In this document: piece after piece, positions 1 through 5,908 of the stretch
Layout: the number at the start of each line of letters is the position of its first letter
How positions within the stretch are numbered: position 1 is the first letter of the stretch
DNA from: Burkholderiales bacterium
Lineage (GTDB): Bacteria > Pseudomonadota > Gammaproteobacteria > Burkholderiales > Burkholderiaceae_C
Length of the DNA: 6,371 bases
Reading direction: 5' to 3'
NCBI GenBank assembly: GCA_947474415.1
Contig: CANJKD010000153.1
Location: 1 to 6,371 of the forward strand
Program-made: the position numbers and the translations under genes
Notes under the pieces: model-generated
Told to the model about the DNA's origin: nothing
Database searches by the model: none
The model's input: the letters and a program-made list of their open reading frames with translations, nothing else

Positions 1-383
1 AGCACCTGACCTCAGTGACTGAAGGTAAGGGGCTTAGGCCGGAAGACTTCTACTTTCGAAGTCTGATGGTGGACGACATTTGGATCCCTCTCGGCGAGAA
101 CATGCTCATTGAGCATTTCAAACCAGTGTGGAACTTGGTCATTGACGGCTTCGGAAACAAGGATCCCGGCAAACGCCGCAAGGACCAGTACGCCTCGCCT
201 TGGGACGTGATTCATCCGGGCCGAAAATTCACGACAAAGCTTGGAGAAAACCCGATTCCCGCGTCGGACTTCATGGTCGCGTTGCGAACGTTCTTTGCGG
301 ATGGCAAGGTGGTGAAGCCAAAGAAGCCACCGACGGCAAAAGGAACGCCGCAAACCGATAGCGACGAGTTGCCAAGCGAATAG
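1..383 (+). CDS. Eco29kI-like GIY-YIG restriction endonuclease, 3' part
   Basis: The reading frame is open from the left window edge (codons from base 3) to a TAG at 381-383, so this is the C-terminal part of a longer protein; a GTG at 15-17 is probably internal. The residues resemble R.Eco29kI and relatives, type II enzymes that cut CCGCGG with a GIY-YIG nuclease fold. Visible marks are VDDIWIPLGE, then PVWN, then IDGFGNKDPG, then a WDVIHPGR stretch. The Glu of GEN and the Asn of VWN are 12 residues apart, the spacing I recall for the catalytic-site Glu142 and Asn154 of Eco29kI. The GIY-YIG motif itself would lie before the window. The last 25 or so residues are Lys/Pro-rich and probably disordered. 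GC is near 52-55%, clearly below the neighbouring ung and trp genes, which suggests acquisition. The partner cytosine methyltransferase is not visible and would have to lie upstream. Family call fairly sure; site specificity inferred. Confidence 0.85.
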   Translation, partial: HLTSVTEGKGLRPEDFYFRSLMVDDIWIPLGENMLIEHFKPVWNLVIDGFGNKDPGKRRKDQYASPWDVIHPGRKFTTKLGENPIPASDFMVALRTFFADGKVVKPKKPPTAKGTPQTDSDELPSE

Positions 384-411
384 GCAGTGAAGGCTACGAC
401 CTCTGCTCCTC

Positions 412-1230
412 CTACCAGCGGATCGGCGCAGCCCCTGAATCCAGCGCCGCCAGGAACGAATTCGCCTGGCTGAAGTGGCGGCAGCCGACGAAGGGCACCG
501 GGGGCCGGCTGGCCGATAGCGGGGATGGGTGGTTAGCCATCAGCACGCGGTGCGGCGGCAGCCCGGTGCGCTCGATCAGCGGCTGCTTGCGCTGCGCCGA
601 TGCGCCCCAGAGCATGAACACCACCGGCGCCGTCTGCGCGGCCACGCAGGCCAGCAGCGCATCGGTCAAGGCTTCCCAGCCGCGCCCGGCGTGGCTTTGC
701 GGCGCGCCGTCTTCAACCGTCAACGCGCTGTTCAGCAACAGCACGCCTTGACGCGCCCAGGGGCTCAGGTCATCGCGACAAGCCGACGGCGCACCGGTGT
801 CTGCCGCCACCTCTTTCAGGATGTTGCGCAGGCTCGGCGGCAGCTTCCGTTGCCCCGGCGCCACCGAGAACGCGAGGCCCTGCGCCTGGCCCGGGCCGTG
901 GTACGGGTCCTGCCCAAGAATGACGACGCGAACAGCTTCCGGCGGGTTGAACTCCAGCGCGCGGAACACGGAACCGGGGTACATCCGCGCGCCATCGCGC
1001 ACGCGCTGGTCAACGAAGGCGGCGAGCGCCTGGCCCTGCGCACTGTGGAGGAACGGGCCGGTCACCGTGCGCCACGCGGCGGGGATGCGGTCGAACAACG
1101 CGGCGAGCGGCTCGCGCAACCGGTTGTCGGCCACCACGCCGCTCGCTGACAAGGGCAAAGGCGTTGACGACAGTACCGGCACCGGTGTCGGCGCCGCGTC
1201 GTCAAACAATCCGACTTGCGCCACGTTCAA
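412..1230 (-). CDS. ung: uracil-DNA glycosylase (family 1, Ung)
   Basis: This enzyme removes uracil from DNA, arising from cytosine deamination or dUMP misincorporation, and so starts base excision repair in the cytoplasm. The protein has up to 272 residues. The water-activating motif GQDPYHG is at about 106-112 (catalytic Asp108), [10 protein letters not shown] at about 164-173, and the uracil-binding HPSPLSA motif at about 234-240, followed by GCRHFSQAN. All the family hallmarks are present, so the gene looks functional. It is longer than the E. coli enzyme (229 residues) because of an N-terminal Pro/Ala-rich extension of about 45 residues. The start is uncertain: a TTG at 1230-1228 overlaps the trpC stop (TTGA), and a GTG at 1224-1222 is two codons further in; neither has a clear Shine-Dalgarno. 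The overlap suggests cotranscription and coupling with trpC. It converges on the restriction gene, with only 28 bases between the two stops and no clear terminator there. Confidence 0.95.
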   Translation of the reverse strand: MNVAQVGLFDDAAPTPVPVLSSTPLPLSASGVVADNRLREPLAALFDRIPAAWRTVTGPFLHSAQGQALAAFVDQRVRDGARMYPGSVFRALEFNPPEAVRVVILGQDPYHGPGQAQGLAFSVAPGQRKLPPSLRNILKEVAADTGAPSACRDDLSPWARQGVLLLNSALTVEDGAPQSHAGRGWEALTDALLACVAAQTAPVVFMLWGASAQRKQPLIERTGLPPHRVLMANHPSPLSASRPPVPFVGCRHFSQANSFLAALDSGAAPIRW

Positions 1231-2015
1231 CCGAACAGCTCGGCCAGCGCCTTGCCCGGGTCGGGCGCGCGCATGAAGGCCTCGCCGACGAGGAAGGCAT
1301 GCACCTGCGCATCGCGCATGCGCTGCACGTCTTCGCGCGCGAGGATGCCGCTTTCCGTGACCAGTACGCGATCAGGCGGCACGCTCGTCAGCAGGTTGAT
1401 CGTGGTCTGCAACGTGACCTCGAAGGTCCGCAGGTTGCGGTTGTTGATGCCGATCAGCGGCGTCTTCAAGCGCAGCGCGCGCTCGAGCTCAGCGGCGTCG
1501 TGCACTTCGACCAGCACCGCCATGCCCAGCGCATTTGCCTGCGCTTCCAGATCGGCCATCTGCGCGTCGGCCAGGCACGCGGCGATCAGCAGGATGCAGT
1601 CTGCGCCCATCTCACGGGCCTCGAACACCTGGTAGGCGTCGACCATGAAGTCCTTGCGCAGCACAGGCAGCGCGCAGGCCGCGCGCGCCTGCTGCAGGTA
1701 GGCCGCGCTGCCCTGGAAGAACTGCACGTCGGTCAGCACGCTCAAGGCTGCCGCACCGTGGCGCTCGTAGCTTTCGGCAATGGCTTGCGGCACGAAATCC
1801 CCGCGCAGCACGCCCTTGCTCGGGCTCGCCTTCTTGACCTCGGCGATCACGGCCGCGCCGCCGCCTGCGATTCTGCCGCGCAAGCCCGCCACGAAATCGC
1901 GCTGCCCGCCGAGTTGCTCGGCATCGCGGCGCAACGAGGCCAGGTCACGGTGACGCCGGGCGAGGGAAATTTCATCGCGCTTGACCGCGACGATCTTGTC
2001 GAGAATATCGCTCAC
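1227..2015 (-). CDS. trpC: indole-3-glycerol phosphate synthase (TrpC)
   Basis: TrpC converts CdRP to indole-3-glycerol phosphate with loss of CO2 and water, the ring-closing step of tryptophan synthesis, on a cytoplasmic TIM barrel. From the GTG start it has 262 residues, normal for a monofunctional TrpC not fused to TrpF. Motifs in order: [10 protein letters not shown] at about 59-68 (conserved catalytic Glu and Lys), [42 protein letters not shown] and a phosphate-binding stretch near FLVGEAFM. The frame extends 16 codons further upstream to 2063, but the GTG at 2015-2013 has a perfect GGAGG seven bases before it and gives the family N-terminus SDILDKIV, so I place the start there. It lies 88 bases after trpD, a larger gap than elsewhere in this block, with an inverted repeat in it. 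Its stop overlaps the ung start. Confidence 0.97.
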   Translation of the reverse strand: MSDILDKIVAVKRDEISLARRHRDLASLRRDAEQLGGQRDFVAGLRGRIAGGGAAVIAEVKKASPSKGVLRGDFVPQAIAESYERHGAAALSVLTDVQFFQGSAAYLQQARAACALPVLRKDFMVDAYQVFEAREMGADCILLIAACLADAQMADLEAQANALGMAVLVEVHDAAELERALRLKTPLIGINNRNLRTFEVTLQTTINLLTSVPPDRVLVTESGILAREDVQRMRDAQVHAFLVGEAFMRAPDPGKALAELFG

Positions 2016-2022
2016 GGGGAAG

Positions 2023-2027
2023 CCTCC
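2023..2027 (-). promoter_or_regulatory. Shine-Dalgarno of trpC
   Basis: On the minus strand this reads GGAGG, seven bases before the GTG at 2015-2013. It decides the trpC start in favour of GTG over the upstream in-frame codon at 2063-2061, which has no such site. Confidence 0.85.
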
Positions 2028-2056
2028 GTGCTGCGCACTGCGGTGAATTCGCTCAA

Positions 2057-2074
2057 GGCCCACGAGGGTGGGCC
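2057..2074. repeat. perfect inverted repeat in the trpD-trpC gap
   Basis: GGCCCAC (2057-2063) is followed by a four-base loop (GAGG) and GTGGGCC (2068-2074), a perfect 7-bp stem. A partly overlapping second stem can form with the bases near 2078-2086 (CGTGGCC on the plus strand). No run of T follows on the minus strand, so it is not a standard intrinsic terminator. It may be an mRNA processing or stability element, or a chance product of high GC. Confidence 0.45.
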
Positions 2075-2103
2075 TCTTCGTGGCCCATGGCGGCTCGGCG
2101 GGC

Positions 2104-3138
2104 TCATACCGGCCTCAAGGCCTGGGTGCGCGCGACGAACTGGCGCAGCTTGGCAAGCGCCTTGCCCGAGGCCAGCGCCTCGCGTGCCAGGGCCACGCCT
2201 TCGTGCATGGTGGCCGCCACGTTCGCGGCGTACAGCGCCACGCCGGCATTGAGCATCACGATGTCGCGCGCCGGGCCTTCGGCGTTTTCCAGCACCGACA
2301 GCAGCAATGCCTTCGACTGCTCGGACGTCTCGACCCTCAGCGCCCGGTTGCTCGACATCGTCAGGCCGAAGTCTTCGGGGTGGATCTCGTACTCAACGAT
2401 GCCGCCGTCCTTGTATTCGCCCACCATCGTGGCGGCGCCCAGCGAGACCTCGTCCATGCCGTCGCGGCCGTACACCACCACCGCGTGCTCGGCGCCCAGC
2501 CGCTGTAGCGCCCGCACCTGGATGCCGACCAGGTCCGGGTGGAACACGCCCATCAGGATGTTCGGCGCATCGGCGGGGTTCGTCAGCGGCCCCAGGATGT
2601 TGAAGATCGTGCGCACGCCGAGTTCCTTGCGCACTGGCGCCACATTCTTCATCGCCGGGTGGTGGTTCGGCGCGAACATGAAGCCGATGCCGGTGTCTTT
2701 GATGCACTGCGAGATCGCCTGCGGCGTGAGCGTGAGCGGCACGCCCATCGCCTCCAGCACGTCGGCGCTGCCCGACTTGCTGCTCACGCTGCGGTTGCCG
2801 TGCTTGCTGACGCGCGCGCCGGCCGCCGCCGCCACGAACATGCTGCACGTGGAGATGTTGAAGGTGTGCGAGCCGTCGCCGCCGGTGCCGACGATGTCGA
2901 CCAGGTGCGAGCGGTCGGCCACTTCCACCTTGGTCGAGAACTCGCGCATCACCTGCGCGGCGGCGGTGATTTCCCCGATCGTTTCCTTTTTCACGCGCAG
3001 GCCGACGAGCAGCGCCGTCATCATCACCGGCGACATCTCGCCGCTCATGATGCGGCGCATCAGTGCCAGCATTTCATCGTGGAAGATCTCGCGGTGGTCG
3101 ATGGTGCGCGACAGCGCGTCGAGGTTGCTGATGGTCAT
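2104..3138 (-). CDS. trpD: anthranilate phosphoribosyltransferase (TrpD)
   Basis: TrpD transfers the phosphoribosyl group of PRPP to anthranilate, giving N-(5-phosphoribosyl)anthranilate, the second step of the tryptophan branch; the family acts as a cytoplasmic dimer with Mg. The protein has 344 residues, a normal length. An N-terminal helical region (about 1-75) precedes the PRPP-binding loop [14 protein letters not shown] at about 84-97. [18 protein letters not shown] follows at about 112-129, the family's second hallmark, covering PRPP and anthranilate contacts. [19 protein letters not shown] lies in the middle. The start is the ATG at 3138-3136, with GGAG six bases upstream. It is monofunctional, not fused to TrpG as in E. 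coli. It lies 49 bases after ltaE and no terminator is seen between them, so it should be in the same transcript as trpG and ltaE. Confidence 0.98.
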   Translation of the reverse strand: MTISNLDALSRTIDHREIFHDEMLALMRRIMSGEMSPVMMTALLVGLRVKKETIGEITAAAQVMREFSTKVEVADRSHLVDIVGTGGDGSHTFNISTCSMFVAAAAGARVSKHGNRSVSSKSGSADVLEAMGVPLTLTPQAISQCIKDTGIGFMFAPNHHPAMKNVAPVRKELGVRTIFNILGPLTNPADAPNILMGVFHPDLVGIQVRALQRLGAEHAVVVYGRDGMDEVSLGAATMVGEYKDGGIVEYEIHPEDFGLTMSSNRALRVETSEQSKALLLSVLENAEGPARDIVMLNAGVALYAANVAATMHEGVALAREALASGKALAKLRQFVARTQALRPV

Positions 3139-3187
3139 TGGAGTCTCCGGGTCTAACGTCTCAAGTGCGTGCCGACGGCTCAGCTCG

Positions 3188-4225
3188 TCAGGCGGTCAGG
3201 TGTTCACGAACCGCGGCGATGGTGCGGTCGACGCCGGCCGCATCGACATCGAGGTGGGTCACGAAGCGCAGCCGCTGCGCCTGGCCGTAGAGCGAGCCGG
3301 TGGCCAGCACGCCGCGCGCCTTCAGGTGTGCCATGGCACCAACTGCGCGTTCGCCGTGCAGGTCGGCGAAGACGATATTGGTCTGCGGCGGCTCGACGCT
3401 CACGCCGGGCAGCCCCGCCAGCCCGTTGCCAAGACTCTGGGCCAGCGCGTGGTCGTCAGCCAGCCGCTCGACATGGTGATCGAGCGCATGCAGCGCTGCC
3501 GCCGCGAGCCCGCCCGCCTGGCGCATGCCGCCACCGAGCATCTTGCGCCAGCGGTGCGCGCGCTGGATCAGCTCGCGCGGGCCGACCAGTGCCGAGCCCA
3601 CCGGCGCGCCCAGGCCCTTCGAGAAACACACCGACACGGTGTCGAAGTGCACCGCGATTTCGCGCGCGCGAGCACACGGGTCACCGCCGAGCGCGACCGC
3701 CGCGTTGAAGAGCCGCGCGCCGTCGAGGTGCGTGGCCAGGCCACGGCGCCGCGCCAGCGCGGTGGCCTCCGCCATGTAGCCCATGCTCAGCACCTTGCCG
3801 CCCAGCGTGTTCTCCAGCGCCAGCAGGCGGGTGCGCGCGAAGTGCGCGTCGTCGGGCTTGATCGCGGCTTCGATGTCGGCCAGCGCCAGCGTGCCGTCGG
3901 CCTGGTGCGCCAGCGGCTGCGGCTGCACGCTGCCCAGCACGGCAGCGCCGCCACCTTCCCAGCGGTAGGTGTGCGCCATCTGGCCGACGATGTATTCGTC
4001 GCCCCGCCCGCAGTGGCTCATGATCGCCACGAGGTTGCTCTGCGTGCCGCTCGGTACGAACAGCGCCGCTTCCTTGCCGAGCATGTCGGCAATGCGCAAC
4101 TGAAGGGCATTGACGGTCGGGTCGTCGCCGAACACGTCGTCGCCAAGGGTCGCTGCCAACATGGCAGCGCGCATCGCTGCGGTGGGCTGCGTGACGGTGT
4201 CACTGCGCAGATCAACGGTGCTCAT
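3188..4225 (-). CDS. ltaE: low-specificity L-threonine aldolase
   Basis: This PLP enzyme cleaves L-threonine or allo-threonine to glycine and acetaldehyde, and related beta-hydroxy amino acids. It is a cytoplasmic fold-type I enzyme. The 345 residues begin with the family signature [11 protein letters not shown]. They continue through PSGTQSN (about 58-64, phosphate cup), AHTYRWEGG (His85, expected to stack on PLP), [17 protein letters not shown] (Asp168 and Arg171, cofactor contacts), and [14 protein letters not shown], in which Lys203 should form the Schiff base. No key residue is missing. The ATG at 4225-4223 overlaps the trpG TGA by four bases (ATGA), and GGAG lies eight bases upstream, inside trpG, so translational coupling is likely. 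It sits within the trp block although it is not a tryptophan enzyme. The exact substrate preference (threonine or allo-threonine, L-form) cannot be told from sequence. Confidence 0.93.
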   Translation of the reverse strand: MSTVDLRSDTVTQPTAAMRAAMLAATLGDDVFGDDPTVNALQLRIADMLGKEAALFVPSGTQSNLVAIMSHCGRGDEYIVGQMAHTYRWEGGGAAVLGSVQPQPLAHQADGTLALADIEAAIKPDDAHFARTRLLALENTLGGKVLSMGYMAEATALARRRGLATHLDGARLFNAAVALGGDPCARAREIAVHFDTVSVCFSKGLGAPVGSALVGPRELIQRAHRWRKMLGGGMRQAGGLAAAALHALDHHVERLADDHALAQSLGNGLAGLPGVSVEPPQTNIVFADLHGERAVGAMAHLKARGVLATGSLYGQAQRLRFVTHLDVDAAGVDRTIAAVREHLTA

Positions 4226-4806
4226 GGCCGCAACTCCAGAAAGTTTTTCAACATCGCATGGCCATGCTCGGTCAGGATCGACTCGGGGTGGAACTGCACG
4301 CCTTCCAACGGCGTCTTCGTGCCGGCGAGGTCACGATGCCGCACGCCCATGATCTCGCCGTCTTGCGACGTTGAGGTGATGTCGAGCATGGCCGGCAGCG
4401 ATTCGCGCTCAATCACCAGCGAGTGGTAGCGGATCACGTTGAACTGCTTTGGCAACCCGGTGAAGACACCGCGCTCGTCGGTGCAGATCACGTCGGCCTT
4501 GCCATGCATCTGCGCTTTCGCACGAATGACCTTGCCGCCCAGCGCGGCACCGATCGCCTGGTGGCCCAGGCACACACCAAGGATCGGCAGTTGGCCGGTC
4601 AAGGCCTCGATGGCGGCGATGCACACGCCCGCCTCGGCCGGTGAGCAAGGGCCGGGCGACAGCACGAGCTTGTCGGGCCGCAACGCGGCGATGCCAGCCA
4701 GGTCGATCTCGTCATTGCGAAACACCCGCACGTCTTCGCCCAGCTCGGCAAAGTACTGCACCAGGTTGTAGGTGAAACTGTCGTAGTTGTCGATCATCAG
4801 CAGCAT
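4222..4806 (-). CDS. trpG: anthranilate synthase glutamine amidotransferase subunit (TrpG)
   Basis: TrpG hydrolyses glutamine and channels ammonia to TrpE, which makes anthranilate from chorismate. The protein has 194 residues, a complete class-I glutaminase domain. It opens with [16 protein letters not shown], followed by [12 protein letters not shown] (oxyanion region) at about 49-60. The nucleophile Cys79 is in [10 protein letters not shown], and the other triad members His173 and Glu175 are in QFHPES. Such subunits often also serve PabB in folate synthesis, so a dual role is possible. The ATG at 4806-4804 is the usual family start but has no strong Shine-Dalgarno; an ATG three codons in is an alternative. 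It is first in the block trpG-ltaE-trpD-trpC-ung. Unusually, no trpE precedes it: the upstream DNA holds only decayed mobile elements, so the glutaminase partner must be encoded elsewhere. Confidence 0.97.
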   Translation of the reverse strand: MLLMIDNYDSFTYNLVQYFAELGEDVRVFRNDEIDLAGIAALRPDKLVLSPGPCSPAEAGVCIAAIEALTGQLPILGVCLGHQAIGAALGGKVIRAKAQMHGKADVICTDERGVFTGLPKQFNVIRYHSLVIERESLPAMLDITSTSQDGEIMGVRHRDLAGTKTPLEGVQFHPESILTEHGHAMLKNFLELRP

Positions 4807-5027
4807 TTGCGCTCTGTCCGGTTGGTTCCACGGGCGTTTGCCGTGGCGCCGAGTTTCGATACCCGCTTTGGTACCCTCTGGTGGCGTCGCTGGCGAAGCC
4901 GGCGCGACGTGCTCGGTGGGGAGTCTGCCGCGCCCGGGGCGGTCGCGGCAGGTTGGTCAGGCGGATGGCTTGCGCCAACGCTGCCAATCGAGCGCCGCTG
5001 GGGAGTGCATCGCATACATCTCGATCA
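4807..5027. other. gene-free stretch upstream of trpG
   Basis: I recognise no protein in this stretch in any frame. It must hold the leader of the trpG transcript unless transcription starts further out in the insertion-sequence scar. On the minus strand a CATAAT hexamer at 5032-5027 resembles a -10 box, but there is no good -35 at the right distance, so no promoter is called. It contains the possible leader ORF and the hairpin listed separately. A second weaker stem-loop lies near 4888-4912 (CGTCGC ... GCGACG on the minus strand). No T run follows either hairpin on the trpG strand. Confidence 0.5.
4925..4951 (-). promoter_or_regulatory. strong hairpin in the trpG leader region
   Basis: CTGCCGCG (4925-4932) and CGCGGCAG (4944-4951) form a perfect 8-bp stem around an 11-base loop. 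It lies six bases after the stop of a short ORF with two Trp codons and about 120 bases before trpG. No T run follows on the minus strand, so it is not a classical attenuator terminator. High GC makes chance stems more likely. Confidence 0.35.
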
Positions 5028-5028
5028 T
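4957..5028 (-). CDS. possible short leader ORF with two Trp codons
   Basis: This is a 23-codon frame from an ATG at 5028-5026 to a TGA at 4959-4957; ATGs at codons 4 and 7 are alternative starts. It ends in LDWQRWRKPSA, with TGG codons at 4986-4984 and 4977-4975. A weak AGG lies five bases before the first ATG. Two closely spaced Trp codons just before a stop, then a strong hairpin, then a trp gene, is the layout of a tryptophan attenuator leader. However, the Trp codons are not adjacent, no terminator T run is seen, and the frame is open upstream to 5253 with no gene-like sequence. It may be chance or a decayed leader. Confidence 0.22.
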   Translation of the reverse strand: MIEMYAMHSPAALDWQRWRKPSA

Positions 5029-5189
5029 TATGGCCTGCACGGCACCAGCGGCTGGCAGCCCCACCTTGGCGGACGGTTGTTTGCGGATGCAGCAGGCGAA
5101 CTCGGTGGGTCGGTCGGCTGCCAGCGCTGCGGCAGCATTTCGTCGATGCGGCTGTTGAGGTGCGTCGGCAAGCGCGACACCCTCGCTAC
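5028..5189 (-). mobile_element. IS66-type transposase (TnpC), C-terminal remnant
   Basis: On the minus strand a frame from about 5189 to a TAA at 5030-5028 reads VARVSRLPTHLNSRIDEMLPQ and then RWQP. This matches the C-terminal end of IS66-family TnpC proteins, which typically close with a VL.RLPT...N..IDELLP.RW pattern. Only about 25 residues are diagnostic; the catalytic DDE domain is absent and no IS66 terminal repeat was identified. The fragment starts abruptly at the end of the neighbouring decarboxylase-like pseudogene; the two overlap by a few bases in different frames, so the junction is at about 5183-5192. The tail after RWQP looks non-conserved and could be IS66 3' sequence or unrelated DNA. 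The call rests on recalled family patterns, not on a search. Confidence 0.5.
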
Positions 5190-5491
5190 GCCACCTCGAT
5201 GCCGAGTGCGACGTTGACCCGCGACACCATCTTGTAGGCCGCGATGGCCGCAAGTTCTTCGACCACCTGGCGGGCGTCCCCGAGCGCAGATCAGACCGCC
5301 AGGAAGGTGCTGTCGGCGACCCGCATCTGGGTTGTCATCTCGAGCTCGAGCCGACGGGCGGCACGCTGCGCCAGCTCGAACAGGTCGTCTCGATCACACG
5401 CTGTATCGACGTCGCGCCGCGCCTCGATCTGCGCCGCGCTCCCACCCAACGCCCGCAGCGCCGGCGCATGGTGATCGAATTCGCTGGGCGC
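5186..5491 (-). pseudogene. carboxymuconolactone decarboxylase-family gene, truncated and interrupted
   Basis: One minus-strand frame ends at a TAG (5188-5186) and reads back through about 100 codons of protein-like sequence with one internal stop. It opens with PSEFDHHAPALRALGGS, then DDLFELAQRAARRL, then TTQMRVADSTFLAV, a TGA at 5293-5291, then SALGDARQVVEELAAIAAY and KMVSRVNVALGIEVA. The E.D.HHAPAL segment and the closing ...IAAY.MVSRV.VALGIE pattern are typical of the C-terminal half of AhpD-like carboxymuconolactone decarboxylase (CMD) proteins, usually about 150-190 residues. The frame is the same on both sides of the TGA, so a single change such as CGA to TGA explains it. The N-terminal half is missing: the frame runs directly into the IS21-type repeats at about 5490, which suggests the insertion broke the gene. 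The substrate is unknown and no function is expected now. Confidence 0.72.
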
Positions 5492-5494
5492 GTA

Positions 5495-5592
5495 TTTCGG
5501 CCGAGCATGACCGGCCGTTTCGGCATCGTGACCGCCGAATTCGGGAGCGTGACCCAGCGTTTCGTTACCGTGATGGCGTAGTTTTTGTGACC
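5495..5592 (+). repeat. IS21-type multiple terminal repeats, 21-bp period
   Basis: Five degenerate copies of TTTCGG..(A/C)(G/T)CGTGACCG occur in tandem. Their TGACC-type cores begin at 5507, 5528, 5549, 5570 and 5587 (ATGACC, GTGACC, GTGACC, GTGATG, GTGACC). The first four are spaced exactly 21 bases, two helical turns; the last is at 17, as after a 4-bp deletion. IS21-family ends carry multiple terminal repeats that bind the IstA transposase, and an istA fragment follows in the expected direction. Copies 4 and 5 are worn. The outer tip of the element lies somewhere in 5488-5495, next to the broken decarboxylase-like gene. No target-site duplication could be assigned. Confidence 0.72.
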
Positions 5593-5613
5593 GCTCGAGG
5601 GCGGTTGCCGACC

Positions 5614-5908
5614 TGTCGAGGGGCCGCCGCCGGGCTGGACTGGCAGGCCACCGCTGAGCTGGACAAAGCCGCGCTCGAACGCCGGCTGCTCGGTCGCAGC
5701 GCCGCCGACATCCGGGCTATCGAAGTCGACTTCGCTCGCGTGCACATCGAGCTGCGCCGCAAGGGCGTGACGCTGGTGCTGGTGTGGCGGGAACATCGTG
5801 ACGCGCACGAGGGCTGACGCACCCTGGCCAACACCCAGTTCTGCGAGTACTAAAAGGCATTCGCCAAGCCGCTCAAGCGCTCGGTGCGCCAACAAGCCCG
5901 GCTCGTGC
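5614..5908 (+). pseudogene. istA: IS21-family transposase istA, broken fragment
   Basis: The plus frame reads CRGAAAGLDW, a divergent spacer with KAALERRL, then VDFARVHIELRRKGVTLVLV and WREHRDAHEG, then TGA at 5815-5817. It continues in the same frame as NTQFCEY, TAA at 5851-5853, KAFAKPLKRSVRQQ. This follows the IstA pattern AAGL.W...L...ALE..L...DFA.IH.ELRRKGVTL.LLWEEY...H......QFC..Y..WA..LK.SMRQ, which lies after the N-terminal helix-turn-helix and just before the catalytic core. The helix-turn-helix part is missing, as the frame joins the terminal repeats almost directly, and the DDE core is missing because the fragment ends at about 5895-5910 where IS4-type sequence begins. With two nonsense codons and both ends lost it cannot work. 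The istB partner is not present in the window. Confidence 0.78.

Noticed and set aside
12..353. A 113-codon minus-strand frame opposite the restriction gene
   Set aside because: The plus strand carries conserved Eco29kI-like motifs; the antisense frame looks random.
384..411. Possible bidirectional terminator between the restriction gene and ung
   Set aside because: The 28-base gap shows no convincing stem and no T run.
2013..2063. Sixteen-codon N-terminal extension of TrpC
   Set aside because: The start at 2063 has no ribosome binding site and adds residues unlike other TrpC proteins; the GTG at 2015 has GGAGG at ideal spacing.
1164..2252. A 362-codon open frame on the plus strand
   Set aside because: It is antisense to trpC and the 5' part of ung, rich in Arg, Ala, Gln and His, with no recognisable domain.
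2087..4429. A 780-codon open frame on the plus strand
   Set aside because: It lies antisense to trpD, ltaE and part of trpG, whose proteins carry all family motifs. The plus translation is low-complexity and resembles no protein; long antisense frames are common in high-GC coding DNA.
5045..5055. CCAGC-G-GCTGG inverted repeat as a possible operator
   Set aside because: Too short, with a 1-base centre, in very GC-rich DNA, and not next to a credible promoter.
5339..5350. Palindromic CTCGAGCTCGAG stretch
   Set aside because: It codes for a Leu-Glu repeat in the CMD-family pseudogene and has no partner elsewhere; probably chance.
5332..5610. 5' half of the long plus-strand frame that contains the istA fragment
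   Set aside because: Before about 5611 this frame runs through the terminal repeats and antisense to the CMD-family gene; it is open by chance and is not the IstA N-terminus.
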